Shown here piece by piece: positions 8,607-16,938 of a DNA stretch of 35,684 bases. This stretch comes from Zhongshania aquatica (lineage in GTDB: Bacteria > Pseudomonadota > Gammaproteobacteria > Pseudomonadales > Spongiibacteraceae): positions 1 through 35,684 of the forward strand of contig NZ_JANZNQ010000025.1 in the NCBI RefSeq assembly GCF_027257955.1. Reading direction: 5' to 3'. A program made the translations under genes and the position numbers. The notes below the pieces were generated by a model. The model saw only the letters and a list, made by a program, of their open reading frames with translations, was not told the origin of the DNA and made no database searches. Within the stretch, counting starts at the first letter, position 1, and each line of letters begins with the position of its first letter.

Positions 8607-9632
8607 TTATGTATTTACAAAAATTCGCTTCACATCACTAATAAAGCAAGCTTCTTCATTGCGAATCATTTCTCGATAACCATCAAAATCCTTTCGGCGA
8701 ATATCAAAATCAGCGAAGCACTCGCGGATTTTCACGGCTATCTCGGGGATCGAGCTAGAGTCACGTTTGAATTTGTAATCTGACGGTATTGGAACATCGA
8801 CATCATATGCCGCTGATCCGTCCCGCCCAGTTACTATACAAGCCCCCAAAATACATGCTTCTCGAGGAATACGATCCTTACCAGGATGCTCACCAAAATC
8901 AATATAAACTTTCGCAGCACTCAGCAACTCAATGACTTGTGCACGTGACATATTCTCTATTGGCACAAACTCCACTTCGGGCATAGCAACACGCAGTTTA
9001 CTCGTAAAATCGGCCCCTTTTTTTGGATTAAACGCCACAATGTCTTTCTTATTAGATTTACAGGCATCAATACTTAACGATATAAAATTTGAATTTAGAT
9101 AATCCGATAGAATTAAGACGCTGTCGCTCGCCACTTTTTTAGTCCGCAAATGGTCTCGTGCGTATTCCGACTGCACAAAATGAATATAATTCTTCGTACC
9201 ACTCTTTCCAAAAAAGAAATAACGCTTTGTCTTTGACGACTTACCAAGAAGCAATAAATACCTCAGCCATTTATTTTTCAACATTCTATGCCACTTTATC
9301 GAAAAACCTAATGACTTATAGTAGAAATCAACACTCATCCACCAAATGGATTTTTTCACGTATTTATAATTATCTAGAATATCAGTTTGCGTTTCTGGTG
9401 CTATCAAAATATTCCTTGGCGAATCATCTATAAAATCTACATATAAATTTCCGTATCCTTTAAACTCCTCGTGAATAGGATCACGACCGGACACTCGCCG
9501 GTAGTAATATATAAAAGCCTCAACACCATTATTACGAAGCGTAGCCACTAATTGATGAAGCAATTCCGGGCCGCCAGATGCTTGATTTGCTGGCGCAGCG
9601 ACGTAAACAATATCAAATTCCTTATGAAGCAT
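8607..9632 (-). CDS. Putative GT-B-fold glycosyltransferase, unassigned family
   Basis: The 341-residue protein begins DIVYVAAPANQASGGPELLHQL, typical of a GT-B N-terminal domain that opens on a sugar acceptor. The C-terminal half has AFNPKKGADFTSKL and ENMSRAQVIELLSAAKVYIDFG, followed by HPGKDRIPREACILGACIVTG, which resembles the donor-binding E-x7-E region of GT4-type enzymes. I do not recognise a named family. Its convergence with glf makes a galactofuranosyltransferase role possible, but nothing in the sequence proves it. The gene is notably AT-rich, and its 3' end lies 6 bases from that of glf. The start codon has only a weak GAGA upstream. Confidence 0.65.
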   Translation of the reverse strand: MLHKEFDIVYVAAPANQASGGPELLHQLVATLRNNGVEAFIYYYRRVSGRDPIHEEFKGYGNLYVDFIDDSPRNILIAPETQTDILDNYKYVKKSIWWMSVDFYYKSLGFSIKWHRMLKNKWLRYLLLLGKSSKTKRYFFFGKSGTKNYIHFVQSEYARDHLRTKKVASDSVLILSDYLNSNFISLSIDACKSNKKDIVAFNPKKGADFTSKLRVAMPEVEFVPIENMSRAQVIELLSAAKVYIDFGEHPGKDRIPREACILGACIVTGRDGSAAYDVDVPIPSDYKFKRDSSSIPEIAVKIRECFADFDIRRKDFDGYREMIRNEEACFISDVKRIFVNT

Positions 9633-9732
9633 TTTTGATCTCGCAACTCTATATATTTACAGTTTTTCTAACGATTAAACATTAACTTATAAATTTAACG
9701 CGCACCGAAAAAGGCACCCTTTATAGATTAAG

Positions 9733-10527
9733 TCAAAATTCTGATACTGACCTAACACCATCAAGCTTTGATCTTGCTCTCACATAGCGATTAACACCAA
9801 AACTTATCAAAGCAATCAACATGCGCTTCTTGTTTTTTCGAACATAGCGTTCAATATGCTCACTACCCAATCCGTGCTTCTTCGCATAAAGAACATATGA
9901 TCGCCCCTTATGAAAATGTATAAATTTATTGACCGTTTTTGTTCTTACCGTAGATCCTCCACCAACATGCGGGATACTAACGTTACGACAGTGAATAACC
10001 TGTAGGCCTGCGTCATTCGCGCATTTACAAATATCCACATCTTCTTCGTACAAGAAGAATTGCTCGTCAAAATAGCCAACAGGATTCATTAGCTGGGTAT
10101 CAAACAGTAAAACCGCACCAACTAGCCAAGGTACATTAACAATTGATTTATCGTCTTCGGGATCTAATGCGGGGCCAGCGATAGCCGCGCCATGACTTTT
10201 TAATTCGGCAAGTAATTGATCAACAGCCGCCTCTGAAAGCTGAGTATCGGGATTTAACACCATTACGTAGCGAGTTGTGCTAGCGTTAATACCGAGATTG
10301 CAAGCAGCGCCAAAGCCGAGATTCTTCTCACTTTTCAGCATTTCGACACAATCATTATTAGCGAACACAATTGCGTCAGTGCCATCAGTACTAGCATTAT
10401 CGACGACTATCCAGCGCGGCATAGCCACCGAAGAAGTATCTCGTAAAGACGCGATATGAGCTGAGAGCACCTCTGCGCTGTTATAAGTAACCGTAACTAG
10501 GGTCAATTCGTTCAGCAAATCCTGCAT
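9733..10527 (-). CDS. Glycosyltransferase family 2 (WbbL-like)
   Basis: The 264-residue GT-A enzyme has LVTVTYNSAEVLSAHIASL, WIVVDNASTDGT, NLGFGAACNLGI, VLNPDTQLS and the acceptor/catalytic segment FFLYEEDVDICKCANDAG, followed by HVGGGST. This set is characteristic of the WbbL/rhamnosyltransferase branch of GT2. It follows rfbD by about 46 bases on the same strand, which supports use of dTDP-L-rhamnose. About 100 AT-rich bases with no recognised signal separate it from the next gene. The basic C-terminal tail (RKNKKRMLIALISFGVNRY) could associate with the membrane. Confidence 0.87.
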   Translation of the reverse strand: MQDLLNELTLVTVTYNSAEVLSAHIASLRDTSSVAMPRWIVVDNASTDGTDAIVFANNDCVEMLKSEKNLGFGAACNLGINASTTRYVMVLNPDTQLSEAAVDQLLAELKSHGAAIAGPALDPEDDKSIVNVPWLVGAVLLFDTQLMNPVGYFDEQFFLYEEDVDICKCANDAGLQVIHCRNVSIPHVGGGSTVRTKTVNKFIHFHKGRSYVLYAKKHGLGSEHIERYVRKNKKRMLIALISFGVNRYVRARSKLDGVRSVSEF

Positions 10528-10573
10528 TAGTAACGCTTACTCCAACCTGTTATTTTTCGATCATGCCTGTGAT

Positions 10574-11503
10574 TCAAACCAAACACGCATTGAGTTTTTT
10601 ACATGCGGCTCGCCAGTTGCTTGCCGACACACCATAATCCTGCCCAATTTTTTCAGCACTCAACACCGAGTATGCCGGACGCATGGCCGGCGTCGGGTAC
10701 GCCTCTGTTTCTATCGCATTGACCGTCGGTATGCTTTTCAACACGCCTTGCTTATGCGCTTCTTCAAATATCGCTGTCGCAAATCCGTACCAGCTCACTG
10801 CTTCATTTCCGGAGTAATGATAAACGCCATAGCGGGCCTGCGCCTCACTTTTATTTTGTTCTACCTCGTGCAACTGCTTTGCGATACTGATCAACGCGTT
10901 CGCAATGTCTCCCGCGTAAGTCGGGCACCCAACCTGATCCGCTACCACACCCAAGGTGTCACGCTCTTTTGCTAAGCGCAGCATGGTTTTCAGGAAGTTA
11001 TTGCCGTATTCACTAAACACCCAGGCAGTGCGCAAAATAATGTGCTTGGGGCAATGGCGCTGCACGGCCAATTCACCATGTAGTTTAGTTTGGCCATACA
11101 CCCCAGCGGGATTGGTTTGATCCGTCTCTAGGTAGGGTGTTTTTTTATTGCCATCAAACACATAGTCCGTTGAGACATGCAGCAATGGGATGTCAAAACG
11201 ACTACATAGTTTGGCCAGTGCTGCAGGGCCATCTTCATTTATGCGTTTAGCCAATTCATGCTCTGACTCTGCTTTGTCTACTGCGGTATAGGCCGCCGCA
11301 TTAATGATGGCGGTTATCCCCTTATCAGCAACGATCTTTTCCAATACCACCGTGTCATTGATATCGGCGTCTTGGCGGCTTAACAAGGTATGGGTAATGC
11401 CTTGGGCGATTAGTTGATCAGCTAAACATTGACCCAACTGACCATTGGCACCGGTCACAAGTATATGCATTGATCGGATGCCTGTTTCAGGGTTGGCGCT
11501 CAT
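10574..11503 (-). CDS. rfbD: dTDP-4-dehydrorhamnose reductase
   Basis: This SDR enzyme catalyses the last NADPH-dependent step to dTDP-L-rhamnose. Visible are the Rossmann motif ILVTGANGQLGQCLADQL, NAAAYTAVDKAE, VSTDYVFDG and the catalytic YGQTKLHGE (Y-x3-K), then LRTAWVFSEYGNNF. The first ATG (11503) overlaps the stop of rfbC as ATGA, which argues for translational coupling from there. A second ATG at 11470, 11 residues in, starts exactly at the fold as in most homologues. Either is possible; I keep the longer because of the overlap. It is the last rfb gene, followed by a glycosyltransferase. Confidence 0.95.
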   Translation of the reverse strand: MSANPETGIRSMHILVTGANGQLGQCLADQLIAQGITHTLLSRQDADINDTVVLEKIVADKGITAIINAAAYTAVDKAESEHELAKRINEDGPAALAKLCSRFDIPLLHVSTDYVFDGNKKTPYLETDQTNPAGVYGQTKLHGELAVQRHCPKHIILRTAWVFSEYGNNFLKTMLRLAKERDTLGVVADQVGCPTYAGDIANALISIAKQLHEVEQNKSEAQARYGVYHYSGNEAVSWYGFATAIFEEAHKQGVLKSIPTVNAIETEAYPTPAMRPAYSVLSAEKIGQDYGVSASNWRAACKKLNACLV

Positions 11504-12039
11504 TTAGCAAACAACTCGGCAAAAGTCGGCGCTTTACTGTCTTTGTCTGACAGGGTGGGATTATCCAGCGGCCAAGGAATGGCCATGGCCGGGTCATTCC
11601 AGACCAAGCTACCCTCGTCAGTGGGGTCGTAGTAATCCGTGCATTTGTATTCAAAGTCGGCGGTATCACTGAGTACCACAAAGCCGTGGGCAAAGCCCGG
11701 CGGCACCCAAAACTGACGTTTGTTTTCTTCCGAGAGGATCACGCCCTCCCACTGACCAAAGCTGGGTGAGTTTTGGCGGATATCTACTGCCACATCATAA
11801 ACTTCACCACTCACCACCCGCACTAATTTGCCCTGGGGCTTGGTCTTTTGGAAGTGAAGGCCCCGAAGTACACCTTTAGCGGAACGGGAGTGATTGTCTT
11901 GCACAAACGGCAGGCTAATGCCCGCCAGTTCACGATATCGATCAGCTTGAAAGGTTTCTAAGAAAAAACCACGATGATCGCCAAATACCTTGGGCTCAAT
12001 AATGACGCAGTCTTTCAGTTTAGTTTGGATGACGTTCAT
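11500..12039 (-). CDS. rfbC: dTDP-4-dehydrorhamnose 3,5-epimerase
   Basis: The 179-residue cupin matches the usual RmlC length. It has the motifs KDCVIIEPKVFGDHRGFFLE, FVQDNHSRSAKGVLRGLHFQ (active-site histidine in RGLHFQ), GEVYDVAVDIR and FWVPPGFAHGFVVLSD. The enzyme epimerises C3 and C5 of dTDP-4-keto-6-deoxyglucose, the branch point it shares with the FdtA-like isomerase further along the locus. It lies 18 bases after rfbA and overlaps rfbD by 4 bases, so A-C-D form a compact unit. Confidence 0.96.
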   Translation of the reverse strand: MNVIQTKLKDCVIIEPKVFGDHRGFFLETFQADRYRELAGISLPFVQDNHSRSAKGVLRGLHFQKTKPQGKLVRVVSGEVYDVAVDIRQNSPSFGQWEGVILSEENKRQFWVPPGFAHGFVVLSDTADFEYKCTDYYDPTDEGSLVWNDPAMAIPWPLDNPTLSDKDSKAPTFAELFAK

Positions 12040-12057
12040 ATCAGTAGTCGTTTCCGC

Positions 12058-12942
12058 TTATTTGTAGCCGTCGGCCACACGCAGTAAATATTGGCCATAG
12101 CCGGTTTTCTTTAGCATCTCGCCCTGTTTGATAAGCTGTTCCGCGCTAACCCAGCCTTGGCGATACGCAATCTCTTCTAAACAAGCGACTTTTAAGCCCT
12201 GACGATGTTCTACGGTTTGCACAAATTGTCCCGCATCAATAAGGGAATCGTGGGTGCCTGTATCCAGCCAAGCAAAGCCACGACCCAGCACTTCAACGCT
12301 TAAATCGCCACGCTTGAGATAGGCGAGGTTTACATCGGTAATTTCAAGCTCCCCTCGGGGTGAAGGCTTGATGCTACGCGCAATCTCAACCACATCATTG
12401 TCGTAAAAGTATAAGCCCGTGACCGCGTAAGCTGATTTCGGTTTAAGAGGCTTTTCTTCAATACTGATCGCCTTGCCGTCATCACCAAACTCTACCACCC
12501 CAAAGCGCTCAGGGTCGGTCACGTGATAGCCAAATACCGTGGCACCCGTGTCCTTGGAAACAGCGCTTTTGAGGTTGTCAGAGAAGTGTTGCCCGTAGAA
12601 GATATTATCTCCTAAGACCAAGCTGACATTGTCGTTACCAATAAAATCGGCACCGATGGTAAATGCTTGGGCCAAGCCGTCAGGACTTGGCTGCTCTTCG
12701 TAGCAAATAGTAATACCAAACTGACTGCCATCGCCCAATAGCCGCTGAAAGCCGGGTAGGTCAGTCGGTGTGGAGATCACCAGAATATCTTTGATCCCTG
12801 ACAGCATGAGCACTGACAAGGGGTAGTAAATCATTGGTTTATCGTAGATAGGAAGTAGCTGCTTAGAACAACCCATAGTGATTGGGTGCAAGCGCGTTCC
12901 TGAGCCACCAGCCAGAATAATACCTTTGTATTTTTTACTCAT
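12058..12942 (-). CDS. rfbA: Glucose-1-phosphate thymidylyltransferase
   Basis: The 294-residue enzyme makes dTDP-glucose from dTTP and glucose-1-phosphate. The N-terminal signature [14 protein letters not shown] (residues 9-22) and [17 protein letters not shown] are diagnostic. [33 protein letters not shown] and [12 protein letters not shown] complete the family pattern. AAGGGA lies upstream of the ATG. It lies downstream of rfbB after a gap of 111-133 bases that includes a terminator-like hairpin, so its expression may be partly uncoupled from rfbB. Glucose-1-phosphate would come from a phosphoglucomutase activity. Confidence 0.97.
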   Translation of the reverse strand: MSKKYKGIILAGGSGTRLHPITMGCSKQLLPIYDKPMIYYPLSVLMLSGIKDILVISTPTDLPGFQRLLGDGSQFGITICYEEQPSPDGLAQAFTIGADFIGNDNVSLVLGDNIFYGQHFSDNLKSAVSKDTGATVFGYHVTDPERFGVVEFGDDGKAISIEEKPLKPKSAYAVTGLYFYDNDVVEIARSIKPSPRGELEITDVNLAYLKRGDLSVEVLGRGFAWLDTGTHDSLIDAGQFVQTVEHRQGLKVACLEEIAYRQGWVSAEQLIKQGEMLKKTGYGQYLLRVADGYK

Positions 12943-13006
12943 TGAGCTTCCCTTGCAGACCGTGTTGTGAACTGAGCCACAATGTACGTTTTATGTCATT
13001 ACGTAG

Positions 13007-13025
13007 AAAAAGCGGCGGACCGCTT
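13007..13025 (-). terminator. Possible intrinsic terminator or attenuator between rfbB and rfbA
   Basis: Read on the minus strand, a 6-bp stem AAGCGG-TCCG-CCGCTT runs into a short T run. It sits inside the operon, after rfbB and before rfbA. The stem is short and only about five T residues follow, so partial termination is more likely than a full stop. Confidence 0.45.
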
Positions 13026-13075
13026 AGGCTTTTGCGTCGCCCATCTCCCGTCCAGCATTTAGCGCCACTAAGCAC

Positions 13076-14164
13076 TCAGCCACCACCGATCCGATCTAAT
13101 TTATAATCCCCTGACAACACACGCTGCCACCACTCGGGATTGTCGAGATACCATTGCACGGTTTTTCGAATGCCCGACTCAAAGGTCTCTAGTGGCGTCC
13201 AGCCTAGCTCGCGTTGAATCTTACTCGCATCAATAGCATAACGCGCATCATGCCCAGGCCGATCTTTAACAAAAGTGATTAAGTCTTTAAAACCTTTACC
13301 ACTGGCTCGAGAGTTGGCATTTTCTGGCGCTAGCTCTTCTAACAACTCACAGATGGTTTCTACCACCTCGATATTGCGCTTCTCGTTGTGGCCGCCAATG
13401 TTGTAGGTCTCACCCACCTTACCTTCGGTAACCACTTTAAACAGCGCGCGAGCGTGGTCTTCCACATAAAGCCAATCCCGAATCTGACTGCCGTCGCCAT
13501 ACACTGGCAGGGGCTTGCCGTGGAGGGCATTTAAAATGATGTGGGGGACGAGTTTTTCAGGGAAGTGGTAGGGGCCGTAGTTATTTGAACAGTTGGTCAC
13601 AACAATGGGTAAACCGAAAGTTCGCCCCCAAGCCCTGACCAAATGGTCTGACCCAGCCTTACTCGCGGAATACGGCGAGCTAGGTTCGTAGGAGGTGGTT
13701 TCGGTGAAGAGATCATCAGTGCCATGAAGATCGCCATAGACCTCATCGGTGGAGATATGATGGAAACGGAAGTCCGCTTTTTTATCTCCTTCAAGACCCT
13801 GCCAATAGCTACGCGCAGCTTCAAGCATATTGTAGGTACCAACGACATTCGTTTGGATAAAGGCACCCGGGCCATCAATGGAACGATCGACATGGCTCTC
13901 TGCCGCAAGATGCATCACAAGATCCGGCCGATGCTCTGCAAACACCGAACTCAAAGCAGCAAAATCACAAATATCCACCTGCGCAAACACATAGCGCCCT
14001 GTGTCGTCTGCACCGGGTATTGACTCTAAATTACCCGCATACGTCAAAGCATCGACATTCACTAGTGAAGCATCGGTATCTGCCAAAATATGGCGCACTA
14101 ACGCGCTGCCTATAAAGCCCGCGCCGCCGGTCACCAAGGCTGTCACATTCCTAAATTTACTCAC
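13076..14164 (-). CDS. rfbB: dTDP-glucose 4,6-dehydratase
   Basis: This NAD+-dependent SDR enzyme makes dTDP-4-keto-6-deoxyglucose, the common precursor of L-rhamnose and of the 3-amino-3,6-dideoxyhexose made by the FdtA-like branch. It shows [15 protein letters not shown] near the N-terminus, [23 protein letters not shown] (active-site T-D-E), [15 protein letters not shown] (Y-x3-K) and [18 protein letters not shown] chose the GTG at 14164, preceded by GAG six bases upstream (362 residues, close to family length). A GTG at 14179 adds five residues with no ribosome site. On the minus strand a TACAAT -10-like box lies at 14210-14205. First gene of rfbBACD. Confidence 0.95.
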   Translation of the reverse strand: MSKFRNVTALVTGGAGFIGSALVRHILADTDASLVNVDALTYAGNLESIPGADDTGRYVFAQVDICDFAALSSVFAEHRPDLVMHLAAESHVDRSIDGPGAFIQTNVVGTYNMLEAARSYWQGLEGDKKADFRFHHISTDEVYGDLHGTDDLFTETTSYEPSSPYSASKAGSDHLVRAWGRTFGLPIVVTNCSNNYGPYHFPEKLVPHIILNALHGKPLPVYGDGSQIRDWLYVEDHARALFKVVTEGKVGETYNIGGHNEKRNIEVVETICELLEELAPENANSRASGKGFKDLITFVKDRPGHDARYAIDASKIQRELGWTPLETFESGIRKTVQWYLDNPEWWQRVLSGDYKLDRIGGG

Positions 14165-14363
14165 GATACACTCAACCACACTAACTTAATCTTGAAAGAC
14201 TGGCATTGTACCGAATAGCCCCGCACATAGCACCGCCAAGGGTGCTCATGAGATTCCACGAAGCTCACAGCGACTCTGGCGACCAAGCGCCAATTACGTT
14301 AGTCTTTGCCGCCAATAGCCAATGACGCTAACAGCGCCATCCCACACCCTCAATGGGACAATA

Positions 14364-15404
14364 ATGATGCGTATACTCAATGCTATGTTTAGCACCGGAC
14401 TTGGCGGTATTGAGCAATCGTTTGCCGACTATTGCCACGCACTCGCCGAGCTGGGCCACGACGTTATCGCCCTGACCCAGCCAGCATCAGCAATCAACGC
14501 CACGCTTTCCGGCAAGCTTACGCGCATTGAAATCCGCAATCGTGGCCAATGGGATATTTTTGCAAAATCCAAAATCAAACAATGCCTAGTATCCGAAAGA
14601 CCTGACATCATTATTGCACATGGCAACAGGCCCATTTCACTACTACAAAGTGCAAGAAATTTAGGTATCCCACTGGTCGGCGTTGCCCACAATTACAAAC
14701 TGCAACACATGAAGCAGTGCGACGCCGTTTTTACGGTATCTCAAGACTTACGCAACACTGTTATTACTAAAGGCTTGGCTAACGCAAAACAGTGTTTTCA
14801 CATCCCCAATATGATCCATTCAATTGACCCACCCCCGCGTCAAGCGCACTTTCGAAACCCAGTTCGCATTGCCACAATGGGCCGCTTCGTTGAGAAAAAG
14901 GGTTTTCACTTATTTTTAGAGGCGCTTGCCCTACTCAAATCACAGGGCTTTAGGTTTAGCGCAGTCATAGGTGGTGATGGTGATGAGAAAGAGAGACTGC
15001 TGGCGTTGCGGAACCAGCTATCTCTAACAAACGATGTGAGCTTTTGTGGTTGGGTAAAAAACAAAAGCGATTTTTTCGCCGATGCAGATATTTTTTGCTT
15101 GCCCTCCTTGCACGAACCCTTTGGCATAGTATTGCTGGAAGCCTTTATCCACGGTATACCTGTGGTGTCCACAGCTAGTGAGGGACCTTCCGAAATCGGC
15201 ACGCACATGCATGACTGCATTTTAACGGAAAACCATTCTGCTCAGGCGTTAGGCCAAGGTTTAAAAACACTTATCGAACAGGAAACACTGGCACAGACGC
15301 TTAGCCGCAATGCAGAACAGACAGTACTCAACAATTACACACCACTCATCGTAGCCAACAAAATAACTGTCGCACTGAAAAGCATACTTAGCGAATACGG
15401 CTAG
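14364..15404 (+). CDS. Glycosyltransferase family 4
   Basis: The GT-B enzyme has about 346 residues. It begins ILNAMFSTGLGGIEQSFADYCHAL (the loop GLGGIE binds acceptor or nucleotide). The C-terminal domain has RIATMGRFVEKKGFHLFLEAL, VIGGDGDEKERL, and FCLPSLHEPFGIVLLEAF followed by GIPVVST, the classic E-x7-E retaining motif. The double ATG at 14364-14369, with GGGA upstream, is the natural start; a longer frame to 14322 is unlikely. It is transcribed away from rfbB and its last 17 bases overlap the end of the convergent GT25 gene. It is probably a core or O-antigen sugar transferase; specificity is unknown. Confidence 0.9.
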   Translation: MMRILNAMFSTGLGGIEQSFADYCHALAELGHDVIALTQPASAINATLSGKLTRIEIRNRGQWDIFAKSKIKQCLVSERPDIIIAHGNRPISLLQSARNLGIPLVGVAHNYKLQHMKQCDAVFTVSQDLRNTVITKGLANAKQCFHIPNMIHSIDPPPRQAHFRNPVRIATMGRFVEKKGFHLFLEALALLKSQGFRFSAVIGGDGDEKERLLALRNQLSLTNDVSFCGWVKNKSDFFADADIFCLPSLHEPFGIVLLEAFIHGIPVVSTASEGPSEIGTHMHDCILTENHSAQALGQGLKTLIEQETLAQTLSRNAEQTVLNNYTPLIVANKITVALKSILSEYG

Positions 15405-16197
15405 TCCGCCCCAGCTCCGCCTTACTCTTACCGGATTTCACCGCGGGAGTATATTCGTCGCGATAGCGCAATAAATGAAAATGACGCCGCACGCTGAACC
15501 AAAGCTTCACCGGATGATAGGCTAAACGCATCCACAGTGTCGGCCCCACCACACTAGGGTCTGCACTTTTGGCAATTGTCGTCGCGTGATCCAACTCGTA
15601 AACCGTATGCGGCTCCACACCGTACACTTTTAAATTGTATAACCAGAAGTGATCAAATAATTTATCCACCGGTTCATAGATCGTCTGAGCGTAATCCAAG
15701 AACTTTTTCATACCCGTGCGATTCAAAACATATGACTGCGTACCCACAGCGCCGCGCTTAGGCCGTGTTAGTAAATGGCCAGTATCAGCAATATCGCCAA
15801 TCACTTTACGTGGTCGCAAACGAAGAGCCATAAAGCGAACCATGTCTAGATTATTGTTCGGCAGCAGCGCCATCAAAACACGAGCAAAATCAGACTCAAT
15901 AACAACATCGTCTTCCAACACGCAAAGATGAGTATAACCCTCATCATACGCTTTACGCACAGCGCGAAAATGCGAGAGATAACACCCCAGCTCACCCGAT
16001 GTCAGCTGCTTACGATGCCTAATCATTGCCAACACATGGTTAAAGCGCTCACCATTTTTTAGGGCGGGCATTGCTCTACGACCATCTACAGCGGGAAACA
16101 AGCTCGCAGAAATACCTTGCTGCTGTAGCGAGCCCAATAACTTAACGGTATTTTCAGCATCAGGATTTAAGCTGATAACCCAGCATGCAAGCTTCAT
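15388..16197 (-). CDS. Glycosyltransferase family 25 (LPS core/LOS type)
   Basis: The protein has about 269 residues and the GT25 pattern: CWVISLNPDAENTVKLLGSL, LFPAVDGRR, LTSGELGCYLSHFRAVRKA, and the metal-binding CVLEDDVVIE, then RGAVGTQSYVLNRTGMKKFL. Family members such as LgtB and LpsA add galactose or glucose to lipooligosaccharide. The ATG at 16197 starts at the fold; an in-frame GTG two codons earlier is an alternative. It is the last gene of the minus-strand LPS operon, 45 bases after the kinase-like gene, and overlaps the convergent GT4 gene tail to tail. The C-terminus is strongly basic. Confidence 0.9.
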   Translation of the reverse strand: MKLACWVISLNPDAENTVKLLGSLQQQGISASLFPAVDGRRAMPALKNGERFNHVLAMIRHRKQLTSGELGCYLSHFRAVRKAYDEGYTHLCVLEDDVVIESDFARVLMALLPNNNLDMVRFMALRLRPRKVIGDIADTGHLLTRPKRGAVGTQSYVLNRTGMKKFLDYAQTIYEPVDKLFDHFWLYNLKVYGVEPHTVYELDHATTIAKSADPSVVGPTLWMRLAYHPVKLWFSVRRHFHLLRYRDEYTPAVKSGKSKAELGRTSRIR

Positions 16198-16242
16198 CGC
16201 CACACCAACATGAAAAAACCATTAAAATTGGTCACGCTCGAT

Positions 16243-16938
16243 TCACTCCTGACCTTTATGGAACAAAAAACCATGCATACCTGGACCGCGTCCTTGGGAC
16301 TTGTCCTGCAACAACTCATCGATTCGCTGATGTAAATTCTCGACTTTGCGCCCCGCTTTTTTACGCTGCATAAACTTAGGCATACGATGCCCAGGCAGTA
16401 ATCCGGAAGCGCCCAAACCATCGATAACAACCAAACGGCGAATATGCGTCGCACCAAGTTCGTCGTAATCGCGTTGAACCACAAGATTGTGAAGAATTAG
16501 ATCTCGAGACGGTACGCAGTATGCCAACCAATGCTGGGCTAATTCTTCTACTGCTTTTTGACAATCACCACTGTACCCGTACTCCCATAAATACTGTTTA
16601 AGCGACAATGAAATTGCGCCATCACTGTCGCGGATCAGCTCTGAACATAACCCCTTACCCATATCCGTTTCAAAAAAACCATAACAACGACTGATATGCG
16701 CAAAAACTCCGTCTTCGTAATACTTAACCAGCGCGGACATCACATTAAATTCATCTAAATTGTCATCGAAGCTAGACAGGGGTTTTAAATTTTTTGGAAA
16801 GCCCTTACTACGCCGACGCTCCTCAACACTAAAATCTGGCCGCCGCACTTTTATACACCGAGCTGAATCGCTAGGGTCTACATAGCACCAACGATTTCCT
16901 CCCGCTGCAAATGGGTCTAAGTCTTTAAGCTCGATCAT
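16243..16938 (-). CDS. YrbL-family protein with kinase-like motifs
   Basis: The 231-residue protein matches the PhoP-regulatory-network YrbL family. It has a glycine-rich loop and lysine (FAAGGNRWCYVDP then CIKV, lysine at 30), a catalytic-loop-like PSRDLILHNLVV (145-151 RDLILHN) and VVIDGLG (173-176), which parallel the HRD-N and DFG elements of protein-kinase folds. The ATG at 16938 overlaps the stop of the upstream transferase gene as ATGA, which fixes the start. Its position inside an LPS assembly operon suggests it could phosphorylate a core sugar, as WaaP-type kinases do. That is inference; YrbL itself has no firmly established reaction that I know of. Confidence 0.82.
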   Translation of the reverse strand: MIELKDLDPFAAGGNRWCYVDPSDSARCIKVRRPDFSVEERRRSKGFPKNLKPLSSFDDNLDEFNVMSALVKYYEDGVFAHISRCYGFFETDMGKGLCSELIRDSDGAISLSLKQYLWEYGYSGDCQKAVEELAQHWLAYCVPSRDLILHNLVVQRDYDELGATHIRRLVVIDGLGASGLLPGHRMPKFMQRKKAGRKVENLHQRIDELLQDKSQGRGPGMHGFLFHKGQE

